The translations under genes were made by a program, and so were the position numbers. DNA of 64,000 bases from JAGQZY01 sp964588335 (lineage in GTDB: Bacteria; Bdellovibrionota; Bdellovibrionia; Bdellovibrionales; JAGQZY01): contig CAZPOV010000016.1 in NCBI GenBank assembly GCA_964588335.1, positions 1-64,000 of the forward strand, in the 5' to 3' direction. The notes under the pieces were generated by a model, which was given only the letters and a program-made list of their open reading frames with translations, was not told where the DNA came from and did no database searches. Positions 7,523 to 15,404 of this stretch are shown piece after piece (within the stretch, counting starts at the first letter, position 1; each line of letters opens with the position of its first letter).

Positions 7523-8107
7523 TTATTTGGTACCGTCGGTCACCATCGATAACGCTTTCTGCTGGTTGATCGAATACTCATCAACACGCGCCGATTTGGT
7601 GTTCACCACTCCCGCGGCGTGCACCAAGAAATCGTTCTGATTGACAACTGATGCAGCTGCACTCGGCGGCTGAATAGGCCCCACAGTTGTCCCTACGACC
7701 CCGGCTGAACATGTTGTCCCCGCCTCACCGCACTCAAGCCACTCTTTAAAGTTGGCACAGGCAGTACCACAGTTACAGGCAACCCCTGCAGCCGTTGTGA
7801 TACAGTTCGCATCTTGAATCTGGTTATAAGGAAGAGTAAATCCACCGTCTGCAGCAACCAGTCGATACCCTAAAGAACCGGCAGGAGCGAAACCAGAACC
7901 AACGAAGTTTCCGGGAAAAAAGTTATATTCTGTACGAGCAGCTTGTGCGGCTTGGAAATATCCACCCAACAATGCAAACCCTTCTTTCTGACGAGCTTTC
8001 GCTTGGAAAATCTGATAGCTCGGAATAGCGATAGTTGAAAGAATCGCAATAATCGCGACCACAACCATTAGCTCGATTAGTGAGAAACCTTTATTATTTG
8101 ATAACAC
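7523..8107 (-). CDS. pilA: Type IV prepilin, PilA-like
   Basis: A short basic leader (MLSNNKG) precedes the class III signal motif G/FSLIELMVVVAIIAIL, with Glu5 of the mature protein present. PilD peptidase would cut before F and N-methylate it. The long hydrophobic helix then continues to about residue 50, and the globular domain contains several cysteines (ANC, CNC, TAC, ECG, TTC) likely to pair as disulphides. Total length near 194 aa is within the range of major pilins. The GTG at 8107 was chosen because AAGGGG lies 5 bases upstream; a GTG at 8113 gives two extra residues. In Bdellovibrio the PilA pilus is needed for prey entry; the same role here is inferred. It has a dedicated promoter and terminator. 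Confidence 0.88.
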   Translation of the reverse strand: MLSNNKGFSLIELMVVVAIIAILSTIAIPSYQIFQAKARQKEGFALLGGYFQAAQAARTEYNFFPGNFVGSGFAPAGSLGYRLVAADGGFTLPYNQIQDANCITTAAGVACNCGTACANFKEWLECGEAGTTCSAGVVGTTVGPIQPPSAAASVVNQNDFLVHAAGVVNTKSARVDEYSINQQKALSMVTDGTK

Positions 8108-8140
8108 GTTCACCCCTTATGGTTTTTAGTTATTTGACAC

Positions 8141-8200
8141 CCGTCTATTATATCGACGGTAATTTCTGAGGGTAAAGTCTTATTTAATATATTCTTTACC
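8141..8200 (-). promoter_or_regulatory. Pilin promoter with two dyads
   Basis: On the minus strand TTTACC (8176-8171), 18-bp spacer, TATAAT (8152-8147). A CCGTC/GACGG inverted repeat (8141-8145, 8155-8159) brackets the -10 box, and GGTAAAG/CTTTACC (8171-8177, 8194-8200) straddles and precedes the -35 box. Both dyads are placed as operators would be. Confidence 0.5.
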
Positions 8201-8293
8201 TTTCTCCTAATGAAACACAAAATGTATCATTTAGGTCCAGCACCCCTAGTCAGAAGAACAGACCGAGTTATTTTTTTGTGGTATAAAAGCCTT

Positions 8294-8644
8294 ATGAAAA
8301 ACCGAATCATTGTATCAAATCAAGACGAAGACCAAGACGGAAGTCTAGATGAAAACTTAGACACGGGTGTGATTGATAAAGCTAAAATTCAGGAGCCCTC
8401 TTTTTATAAAGTGATCCTACTGAACGATGATTTCACACCCATGGATTTCGTCACCCATGTTTTACAAAAGTTTTTTAACAAAAGCCCGGAAGAGGCTAAA
8501 AAGATTATGCTTGATGTGCATCAATCGGGCCGAGGTATCGCTGGGGTTTTCAGCTTTGAAATCGCTGAGACCAAAGTTTTTTTGACCAACAACCTTGCCA
8601 AACAGAACAAGTATCCCCTTAAGTGTACTATGGAAAAGGACTGA
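8294..8644 (+). CDS. clpS: ATP-dependent Clp protease adaptor ClpS
   Basis: The 116-aa protein has a flexible acidic N-terminal tail and the ClpS core: YKVILLNDDFTPMDFVTHVLQ, where NDD and TPM form the N-degron pocket, followed by helices and a GRGIAGVFSFEIAETK-type stretch. It delivers proteins with N-end-rule residues to ClpA, encoded directly downstream. The ATG at 8294 is preferred to the in-frame codon at 8210 because it fits family length. TATAAA at 8282-8287 lies so close that transcription may start at or next to the ATG, giving a leaderless mRNA. Confidence 0.93.
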   Translation: MKNRIIVSNQDEDQDGSLDENLDTGVIDKAKIQEPSFYKVILLNDDFTPMDFVTHVLQKFFNKSPEEAKKIMLDVHQSGRGIAGVFSFEIAETKVFLTNNLAKQNKYPLKCTMEKD

Positions 8645-8645
8645 T

Positions 8646-10916
8646 ATGCTAAATCCAGAAGTCGAAGTCGCCCTGAACCAATCGATTCACATGGCGCAAC
8701 TGAAAAACAATGAGTATGTGAGCATCGAACATCTGCTCCACTCCCTGCTAACGGTTCCACCGGTCATCAAACTCTGCGATGACCTGGATGTGGACCGCGC
8801 CCTTGTTTTACGACGCCTTGAAGACTTTATCGATAAAAACAGCCCCAAGCTGCCGGAAAATAAGAACATTAAACCGGAATTCACCATTGCCGTGCATCGC
8901 GTTTTACAACGGGCAGTTATCCAAGTTCAGAACTCTGGAAAGTCGGTGGTCTACCCCGAACATATTTTGATTTCTATTCTCGAAGAAAAAGACTCTCACG
9001 CGCGCTACTTCTTTCTTAAAACGGGAGTCGAGCCCTACGAAGTGATCAGTGCGGTGGCCCACGGTCGTTTGAATCAAAGTCCATCGAATATGATTCCTGT
9101 GGCTGGTGGTGATCCCGTCAAAGAGAGTAAATCTTCGCTTGCCAACTATGCTACGAACCTTAACGAAAAAGCCTCAAAAGGTAAGATTGATCCCATCATT
9201 GGACGCCAAGAGGAGATCCAACGGATGGTGCAGGTGCTGTCTCGACGCACCAAAAACAATCCCCTGCTGGTCGGCGAGCCCGGAGTCGGTAAAACCGCTT
9301 TGGCGGATGGCTTAGCTCTTGAGATCGTCAATAAAAACGTTCCTAAAATATTGGAAGATGCGGTTATCTACTCTCTGGATTTAGGGAACTTGATTGCTGG
9401 TTCGAAATACCGGGGTGACTTCGAACAAAGGCTTAAAAAAGTTCTCAGTGACTTGAATGACGAACCCCACGCCATTCTTTTTATTGATGAGATTCATACC
9501 TTAATGGGTGCCGGTGCTACCGGAGGCGGCAGTCTTGATGCCTCCAATCTTTTAAAGCCGGTCTTGGCCAGTGGCGAGCTCAGCTGCATTGGTTCCACCA
9601 CTTACAAAGAGTTCCGGCAGCATTTGGAAAAAGACCGAGCCTTCTCGCGACGTTTTCAGAAAATCGACATCGATGAACCTTCCAAAGAAGAGTCCCTTGA
9701 GATTTTAAAAGGCTTAAAAGAAAACTATGAAAAGTTTCATAACGTCAAATACTCGGACCAAGTTCTATTAACGGCGGTTAACCTTTCAGAAAAGTATATT
9801 TTCGATAAACACCTTCCGGACAAAGCCATTGATATTATCGATGAAGTGGGTGCCAAGTTGAACTTGAAGCGCACCTCTGACGACCCCATTGAAGTCACCG
9901 AGGCCCATGTCGAAGATGTGGTCGCACAGATGGGACAAGTGCCATCACACACGGTTTCTTCTTCGGATATCGATAAATTGAAAAATCTTGAACTGCGTCT
10001 AAAATCTTTGATTTTTGGTCAAGACCCAGCCATTGAAGGATTGGTTGCCGCCATTAAAATGAATCGCGTCGGCTTAGGACGAGACCGCAAGCCAGTGGGC
10101 TCCTTTCTTTTTGCGGGACCTACCGGTGTCGGAAAAACCGAAGTGGCCAAACAGCTTTCTAACCATTTAGGCAATAAATTTATCCGTTTCGACATGAGTG
10201 AGTACATGGAAAAACATGCGGTGGCCCGTTTGATCGGAGCGCCTCCGGGATATGTTGGTTTTGAAGAAGGAGGACTTTTAACAGAGGCCGTATCGAAATC
10301 GCCTTATTGTGTGCTTTTGCTCGACGAGATCGAAAAAGCCCACCCCGATCTTCTCAATATCTTGTTGCAGGTTTTTGACAACGGAACTCTGACCGATCCC
10401 CATGGCAAAACCGCCGACTTCACTCACGCCACAATCATCATGACCACCAACTGTGGGGCTCGCGACGCCGCTAAAGAATCGATTGGTATCACTCCGGGTG
10501 ATCCTAGCAAAGTCAGTGACGAGGCGATCAAGCGCCACTTTTCACCTGAATTCTTAAATCGACTGGATCAAGTGGTTCACTTCGCGCCTCTCAACTCGTT
10601 TATTTGCGAGCGTGTTCTTGATAAGTTTATTTTGGAACTCTCTGAACAGTTGAAACAAAAAGACATTGAGCTTGATGTTTCGAAACCAGCTTGTGAGTGG
10701 TTGATTGATAAAGGCTTTGACCCTGTCTATGGCGCCCGCCCGCTGGCCCGAGTCATCGATGAACATGTCAAAAAACCACTGTCTGAGGAGATCCTGTTTG
10801 GAAAACTCTCTAACGGAGGACGCGCTAAAGTTGGAATCAAAGACGGAGACATTAATATCAGCTATTCAAAAGGCACCAGCACCTCGAAATCAAAAAAAGA
10901 AAAAGTGACTCACTAA
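8646..10916 (+). CDS. clpA: Clp protease ATP-binding subunit ClpA
   Basis: AAA+ unfoldase of 756 aa, near the 758 of E. coli ClpA. It has an N-terminal double Clp repeat (about 1-145) that binds ClpS, a first AAA module with Walker A GEPGVGKT (210-217) and Walker B ILFIDEIH, and a second with GPTGVGKT (491-498) and VLLLDEIEKAHPD. No long middle coiled coil is present, so it is ClpA rather than ClpB. It threads substrates into ClpP (not in this window). The ATG at 8646 follows the clpS stop by one base, with AAAGGA upstream, so the two are translationally coupled. A strong terminator follows. Confidence 0.97.
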   Translation: MLNPEVEVALNQSIHMAQLKNNEYVSIEHLLHSLLTVPPVIKLCDDLDVDRALVLRRLEDFIDKNSPKLPENKNIKPEFTIAVHRVLQRAVIQVQNSGKSVVYPEHILISILEEKDSHARYFFLKTGVEPYEVISAVAHGRLNQSPSNMIPVAGGDPVKESKSSLANYATNLNEKASKGKIDPIIGRQEEIQRMVQVLSRRTKNNPLLVGEPGVGKTALADGLALEIVNKNVPKILEDAVIYSLDLGNLIAGSKYRGDFEQRLKKVLSDLNDEPHAILFIDEIHTLMGAGATGGGSLDASNLLKPVLASGELSCIGSTTYKEFRQHLEKDRAFSRRFQKIDIDEPSKEESLEILKGLKENYEKFHNVKYSDQVLLTAVNLSEKYIFDKHLPDKAIDIIDEVGAKLNLKRTSDDPIEVTEAHVEDVVAQMGQVPSHTVSSSDIDKLKNLELRLKSLIFGQDPAIEGLVAAIKMNRVGLGRDRKPVGSFLFAGPTGVGKTEVAKQLSNHLGNKFIRFDMSEYMEKHAVARLIGAPPGYVGFEEGGLLTEAVSKSPYCVLLLDEIEKAHPDLLNILLQVFDNGTLTDPHGKTADFTHATIIMTTNCGARDAAKESIGITPGDPSKVSDEAIKRHFSPEFLNRLDQVVHFAPLNSFICERVLDKFILELSEQLKQKDIELDVSKPACEWLIDKGFDPVYGARPLARVIDEHVKKPLSEEILFGKLSNGGRAKVGIKDGDINISYSKGTSTSKSKKEKVTH

Positions 10917-10940
10917 GCTTTTACACCTCATAACAACCAA

Positions 10941-10968
10941 CCCTGGTCTGTCAACCGGGGTTTTTTAT
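10941..10968 (+). terminator. Rho-independent terminator of clpS-clpA
   Basis: AACCCTGGT (10941-10949) pairs with ACCGGGGTT (10956-10964) with one wobble, followed by a run of six Ts. Confidence 0.85.
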
Positions 10969-11045
10969 TTTCAAAATTTGTAAAAATCTACACTCAAAAT
11001 CAATAGTATCAGTGCTATGGTCAACACGCCTCAGGAGGTTGACCT

Positions 11046-11468
11046 GTGAAAACTTGGATCGCTCATTTTATTGTCTCGGCTGTGGTTTTTGGTGTGATGG
11101 ACTCGTTGTGGTTTGCTCTTTTCATGCGAAAATTGGCCTTCAAAGAGCTGCGTCCTTTATTGAATATGGTCGATGGCAAAATGCAAGCTCACTACCCTTC
11201 TGTGTTCATGGCTTATCTGCTCATGATTATCATTGCCGTTGTGTTTCTGGTACCTCGACTGTCTCCATCGATGGGTCTGCTGAGCACCTTTGCAATCGGC
11301 GCGGTGATGGGTCTGTGTGTTTTTGGAATCTTTGATTTTACCAACAGCGCCCTGTTTTCACCCTACCCTTTCAAGTTTGTCATGACTGACGTCGCTTGGG
11401 GCGGTTTTATGTACGGATGCTTAGCCGTGATCATTGCAAAATTGACTCCCCTTATCAGCCACTTATAA
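11046..11468 (+). CDS. DUF2177-type membrane protein
   Basis: The 140-aa protein has four hydrophobic segments (about 5-25, 52-70, 75-95 and 118-135). The pattern DSLWFALFMRK near the N-terminus and FGIFDFTNSAL before the last helix matches my recollection of the DUF2177 family of inner-membrane proteins, whose function is unknown. The GTG start at 11046 has AGGAGG (11032-11037) at good spacing. It is monocistronic, after the clpA terminator. Confidence 0.75.
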   Translation: MKTWIAHFIVSAVVFGVMDSLWFALFMRKLAFKELRPLLNMVDGKMQAHYPSVFMAYLLMIIIAVVFLVPRLSPSMGLLSTFAIGAVMGLCVFGIFDFTNSALFSPYPFKFVMTDVAWGGFMYGCLAVIIAKLTPLISHL

Positions 11469-11491
11469 AAAGTTTCTTTTCAAGAAGCTTT
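11469..11491. terminator. AT-rich hairpin between convergent genes
   Basis: AAAGTTTCTT (11469-11478) pairs with AAGAAGCTTT (11482-11491) with one wobble. It lies directly after the stop of the DUF2177 gene. There is no long T-run, so it is at best a weak terminator. Confidence 0.4.
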
Positions 11492-11540
11492 CTGGTGCCT
11501 GGTTTGGCTTTTTCAGTGGGAGTCAACTCGGCTTCAAGAC

Positions 11541-12089
11541 TTAGTTCTCTGACGAAGGCTCGGGCTTTGCAACACAAGAAACAGTTTTTAAAAAAGGCAA
11601 CGGATCCTGATAGTATCTTCCTAGGTTCCGAATGTCTGACAATCGAGCATCTGGATTCAAGTACATTGCAAACCCATATTCACTCCGACTGTAATGCTGA
11701 AAGACAACAGAAGAGGTCAACTCCGGATCTTCACTCGGCTTTAAAGTTCGTCGAAGGGGGTCCATCCCATTGAGGGCACAAAAGCCAATGGCATTTCGCT
11801 CTCCGGTATAAAGTGGAATTGTCTGCCCTTCACTGAAAGGAGGATACTGACTTCCCGACAGTTCAACTTCTGGATAGGAAAACTGAAATACTTCAACACC
11901 ATCAACTTCAATGTTTGTCCTATCGGCATAACGCGGTCTTAAGCTATCGTTTTGGATTGTCGTATTAAAGACATCCGCTTCTGATTCAACCAATAGAGAT
12001 GTCGACGAAGAAGTCACCTCGGACTCGGCCATCACCGGGCTGCAACCAAGTGCAATAACAAAAATAATAGTCTTTCCTCTGTGAAACAT
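11541..12089 (-). CDS. Secreted hypothetical protein, 182 aa
   Basis: Not recognised. It begins with a signal peptide (MFHRGKTIIFVIALGCSPVMA). The mature part starts with a Ser/Glu-rich linker, then a beta-rich region (residues 60-165) with two cysteines (FCALNG and VSCVAK) that could form a disulphide. The motif QHYSRSEYGFAMYLNP sits in the middle. AGGAGA precedes the ATG at 12089 by about 6 bases. No related gene lies beside it, apart from another small secreted protein on the other side of a 570-bp gap. Exported protein of unknown role. Confidence 0.7.
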   Translation of the reverse strand: MFHRGKTIIFVIALGCSPVMAESEVTSSSTSLLVESEADVFNTTIQNDSLRPRYADRTNIEVDGVEVFQFSYPEVELSGSQYPPFSEGQTIPLYTGERNAIGFCALNGMDPLRRTLKPSEDPELTSSVVFQHYSRSEYGFAMYLNPDARLSDIRNLGRYYQDPLPFLKTVSCVAKPEPSSEN

Positions 12090-12661
12090 CGAACTCTCCT
12101 TAATGTTGCTATTAGTAGGAAGTGCTGAAATAAGGACAATTGTCTTTAAACCTCATTATGTCTCAGCAATTCTATTGACTTAAGTGGTGCAAGTGTCGAG
12201 CCAGAATCGAGGTATTTGGGGGGCTCGTATTAAGCACTAGGTCGACGATATCACTGAGTTTTTGCTTTAGTCCAAACCCACCCGCGTGCTTTGTTTGACA
12301 GGTGTTCTGTTGTTTTACAGCTTACTTATTAAAAAAAGTCTTGGTCCGTGTGACCGCCCAGACATTTTAACTTTATGAAAGAAACAAAATCAGGCCACTC
12401 TTTCATAGAGAGATTGAAATTAAGAACATTAGTAATAAACAACGTCTATTCTCTAATCACTGAGTTTTTTCCAATACCACTGAATGTCCTTAATTCTTCA
12501 AAATTGTTTATTGAAAGGAATTTTGTTTATTTCTTCTTTATTAAAAGAACACATGTATTTTCACTTGCAGGCACATACCTTGCACTATCAAGATGCATTC
12601 AGTTTTTAGTTCGGAAATCATCGAATTCTCTGGTTTCCCTAACATCTGAAAGGAGAAACCA
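12090..12661. other. 572-bp intergenic stretch without a supported gene
   Basis: AT-rich DNA between two divergent small secreted-protein genes. I see no convincing gene or RNA. A possible 101-codon frame (12375-12680) runs into the next gene, lacks a Shine-Dalgarno sequence and has a composition of untranslated DNA. CTTGCA occurs twice 15 bp apart near 12560-12582 and may belong to the promoter of the next gene. Confidence 0.5.
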
Positions 12662-12943
12662 ATGCGTCTTTTTATTTTAACTTCCATTTTTCTGCTATCT
12701 GCTAATAGTGCTTTCTGTCGAGGGGGCTTGGCTCCTGGCGAGAAGCTTGTTGTGGCCACTTGTTATGCTACTTCCTATCCCGAAGGTGTTAAAGTTGCAC
12801 TGGGTAGTTTTATACCTTCAGAGTCTCAACCCATGCCTCCTGAGGAACTGACTTGTGAAGGCGTGGGATTAAGCAGTACACCTCTTGATAATGAGTCTGT
12901 CGACTCTCAGCCTGTTGAACTAGAGACTGAAGTTGAGTATTGA
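12662..12943 (+). CDS. Small secreted protein, 93 aa
   Basis: Not recognised. A clear signal peptide (MRLFILTSIFLLSANSAFC) is followed by a 74-residue mature region that is Pro/Ser/Glu-rich, with a KLVVATCYATSYPEG segment near its start and an acidic tail (VELETEVEY). Cysteines occur at the signal-peptide end, in ATCYAT and in LTCEG, so one disulphide is possible. GAAAGGAG lies 6 bases before the ATG. The short length, strong ribosome binding site and signal peptide make it a credible gene. No function can be given. Confidence 0.65.
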   Translation: MRLFILTSIFLLSANSAFCRGGLAPGEKLVVATCYATSYPEGVKVALGSFIPSESQPMPPEELTCEGVGLSSTPLDNESVDSQPVELETEVEY

Positions 12944-13056
12944 TATTTTTAATAAATTCATAGGCTGTCAATGAAAAGGCAATAGCTTTTAGAAAAAGAT
13001 CTTACTCTTAAAACAAATTTATAAATATAGACTTCAGTTGCTTTTAATTTTCCTCT

Positions 13057-13083
13057 CGAGCCGATCCCATCGATCGGTGCTCG
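13057..13083. terminator. Strong hairpin between convergent genes
   Basis: CGAG+CCGATC (13057-13066) pairs with GATCGG+CTCG (13072-13083) with a two-base bulge (TG) and a five-base loop. It lies between the small secreted protein and the end of the nuclease gene. No T-run is present. Confidence 0.45.
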
Positions 13084-13110
13084 ACTAGTGAGATTCCTCT
13101 TCGGCTGTGA

Positions 13111-15300
13111 TCAGAAAGCGTAATGCTGATCGGTTGAGTTTCCATTTTGTCTTTTCTTGTTGATATGGATTAGTATTCGAGCGGCGGCCACAGCGTCATC
13201 CAAGGCACGATGATGATTTTTTAATTCAATACCCAATTGTTGAGATAAGTTTTTTAGCCCATAGGATTTGTAGCCCGGTAAAAACTTGCGTGCCAATTGA
13301 CAGGTGCAAGCCGAGGGACTTCGAAAACTTTGCCCTATTCGTTCAAACTCCTTTTGGATAAATCCATAGTCAAAACGCACATTGTGCGCCACAAATATGG
13401 AATCTTTAATAAAGTTTAGAAAGTCGCCAGAGACATCAGCAAAGCTTGGGGCCTGAGCCACCATTGAATTGTTGATGCCCGTTAACTTGGTGATAAAGGG
13501 TGGAATAGGACGTCCAGGATTGATCAATTGCGACCAGGTATCTATGATTTGACCGCCTTTCAACTTGGCCACACCGATCTCAGTGATGCGATGACCTTTG
13601 TTCAAGCCGCCAGTGGTTTCAATATCGACAACAGAATAAACCTGTTGCGGATTGTAGGCATAATTAGTGTTTATAATTCTAGCGAGGTAACCCGCTTTTT
13701 GAAGTTGTTTTATCTGATACATTTGATTGGGACGTAAAACATCACCTTCTGATTTCACCTCGACCCATTCGATTTGTCGATTTTTGTAAAGGACAAGGTC
13801 TGGAAACCCGGAGCGGTTGGCCTTAAAATCGCGCGCCAAGGCTTCTAAAATAAAATGCAAGCCTGATGGCTCCGATCCCTCTATGAGCCTTTTAATTTTT
13901 AAAAACAAAGTTTTGCGCCAACGGAAAATAGAATTTTTTTGCCCATAATATTCGGTGTAATTTTTTAATATAAAAAGTTGGGTTTGTGGAGATTGAATCT
14001 GAGCCAAGCGCTGTTTGACAATATCTTGGTGCCGCCTATAGAAGGTTTTATCTTTTAAGGACATTGGGATCGTATCAAACTCACTATGGATCGATTCTGA
14101 TTTCTCACCATACAGAAGATCCCAAAATAAAAGCCCAAACAGCCCACGCCACAAGTTATTTTCGGCCCGATCAACCACCCAACCCTCAGCCTTCAGTCGC
14201 TCTCGCAATCCCCATTCAGGCCGGCCTCGGAAGGCTTCGTCGATACTACAGGTCTCTGCATCACGAAGCATTTGGGTGGTGATGTTTAATTTCTCGCCGG
14301 CAAACTGCTTGCCATAGATATTTTCCGCTAAAACCAGCTCTTCTCCACAGCTGGGCTGGGACAGGATTTTTTCTAGTAAACCTTTAGCATGGCTTCGATC
14401 TTGCTGTTTTAACATGAATCGTACAAACTCAATCCGCGCCGGATGCCCCGTTGCACGAGCTAATACAGACCCTTTCTCCGGCAACGACTGAGGTTTGGCA
14501 ATTTTTAATAGAAGTTTATTGAAGTGTCTTCTTTGAGCTTCGGTTTGAGGCTCTGGCCAATCAGCAAATTGGATATCGTCAAGAGGAATGGAATTCCAAG
14601 TTTTTATCGATTCATTAAGATGGGCATAAAAAAAATCCACTCTTGCTGCAGCTACAGAATTGAAGCGTGGTTTGTTTGAAATTTTAGTTCGCGACGATTG
14701 AGTGATTTTTAAATCTCGATAAGTGAATGCGGCCATGTTTTTTCGTATGTCGCCGAAAAAAAGATAGAGTAAAAAGGACAAGTCCAAGCGCACTCGAAAA
14801 ACCAGCCCCAGATTAGCCATCCATGGCCAAGGAATATCGAAACGTCGTTCAGTCACACAATCGATCATTTTTTTCTTGGTCCATGAGGCTTTGAAGTCAA
14901 CTCTCATAGCTTTCAACAGATCCGTTAATTGCTTTTTACTTAAAGACGGTAGAATCTTTTGAAAGTCCCTTGGCTCTGGGGCTGAAAAAAAGCCAAGGTG
15001 GCACAGACAAGAGAAAGCCTGAATCGGCTGGTGAATTTCTGGATATAAAAAGTCATCGGCTGTGAACAGTTCTTTTTTTCGGTTAAAAGCTCGGACCACG
15101 ATGCATCGTTGGTCTCGATTCAGGGCCATAAACTGATTGGCCGTGGTAAATTCCGCTCCTTTGTCTTTTAGCCTATAAGCTTTAAGAATTTTAGCGATCA
15201 CCTCTTCCAAATGTTCAAGATAATAGTACTCAGAGAGCGTGACGGGTCGAGACACCTTTGCGTTTATACTGCGATTTGATGATGTAGGCTCTGAATCCAT
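13111..15300 (-). CDS. FAN1-like VRR-NUC nuclease fused to a DnaQ-type exonuclease
   Basis: A 729-aa two-nuclease protein. Residues 115-150 look like a SAP-type DNA-binding helix pair. Residues 365-545 match the FAN1 core: EGWVVDRAENNLWRGLFGLLFWDLL resembles the region before the catalytic domain, and the VRR-NUC (PD-(D/E)xK) motif is GFPDL (D501) with EVKSEGD (E514, K516). Residues 555-712 are a DEDDh 3'-5' exonuclease: VDIETTGG (D559, E561), AHNVRFDYGF (D644) and HHRALDD (H697, D702). FAN1 proteins cut branched DNA during crosslink repair; DnaQ domains degrade 3' ends. The fusion would combine incision and resection in the cytoplasm. It is divergent from a radical-SAM/UdgX repair pair. The ATG at 15300 opens a good reading frame. 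All visible catalytic residues are intact. Confidence 0.85.
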   Translation of the reverse strand: MDSEPTSSNRSINAKVSRPVTLSEYYYLEHLEEVIAKILKAYRLKDKGAEFTTANQFMALNRDQRCIVVRAFNRKKELFTADDFLYPEIHQPIQAFSCLCHLGFFSAPEPRDFQKILPSLSKKQLTDLLKAMRVDFKASWTKKKMIDCVTERRFDIPWPWMANLGLVFRVRLDLSFLLYLFFGDIRKNMAAFTYRDLKITQSSRTKISNKPRFNSVAAARVDFFYAHLNESIKTWNSIPLDDIQFADWPEPQTEAQRRHFNKLLLKIAKPQSLPEKGSVLARATGHPARIEFVRFMLKQQDRSHAKGLLEKILSQPSCGEELVLAENIYGKQFAGEKLNITTQMLRDAETCSIDEAFRGRPEWGLRERLKAEGWVVDRAENNLWRGLFGLLFWDLLYGEKSESIHSEFDTIPMSLKDKTFYRRHQDIVKQRLAQIQSPQTQLFILKNYTEYYGQKNSIFRWRKTLFLKIKRLIEGSEPSGLHFILEALARDFKANRSGFPDLVLYKNRQIEWVEVKSEGDVLRPNQMYQIKQLQKAGYLARIINTNYAYNPQQVYSVVDIETTGGLNKGHRITEIGVAKLKGGQIIDTWSQLINPGRPIPPFITKLTGINNSMVAQAPSFADVSGDFLNFIKDSIFVAHNVRFDYGFIQKEFERIGQSFRSPSACTCQLARKFLPGYKSYGLKNLSQQLGIELKNHHRALDDAVAAARILIHINKKRQNGNSTDQHYAF

Positions 15301-15372
15301 TGAAATTTCCTATAGGTACTGTCTGCTGGCCAAAAAACCGGCCACCTCGACCTGTTCGCCACAAAAGGGATG

Positions 15373-15403
15373 ACTTACCATTGAGTGTAAGTTATATGTA
15401 AGT
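15373..15403 (+). promoter_or_regulatory. TTAC/GTAA repeat operator candidate
   Basis: ACTTAC (15373-15378) and GTAAGT (15387-15392) form an inverted repeat with an 8-bp spacer, and a third GTAAGT starts at 15398, 11 bp (one helical turn) further on. They lie in the 100-bp region between the FAN1-DnaQ gene and the radical-SAM gene. The half-sites match those of the reported Bdellovibrio LexA box (TTAC-N3-GTAA) but the spacing does not. Confidence 0.4.
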
Positions 15404-15404
15404 G

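Noticed and set aside
12375..12680. Open frame of 101 codons in the 12.1-12.7 kb gap
   Set aside because: It runs into the signal peptide region of the following gene, lacks a ribosome binding site, and its Phe/Leu/Lys-rich sequence looks like untranslated AT-rich DNA.
12090..13110. CRISPR array or small RNA in the noncoding stretches
   Set aside because: No regularly spaced direct repeats were seen, and no cas genes are in the window.
15373..15403. Canonical Bdellovibrio LexA box (TTAC-N3-GTAA)
   Set aside because: The half-sites match but the spacer is 8 bp rather than 3, so I list it only as an operator candidate.
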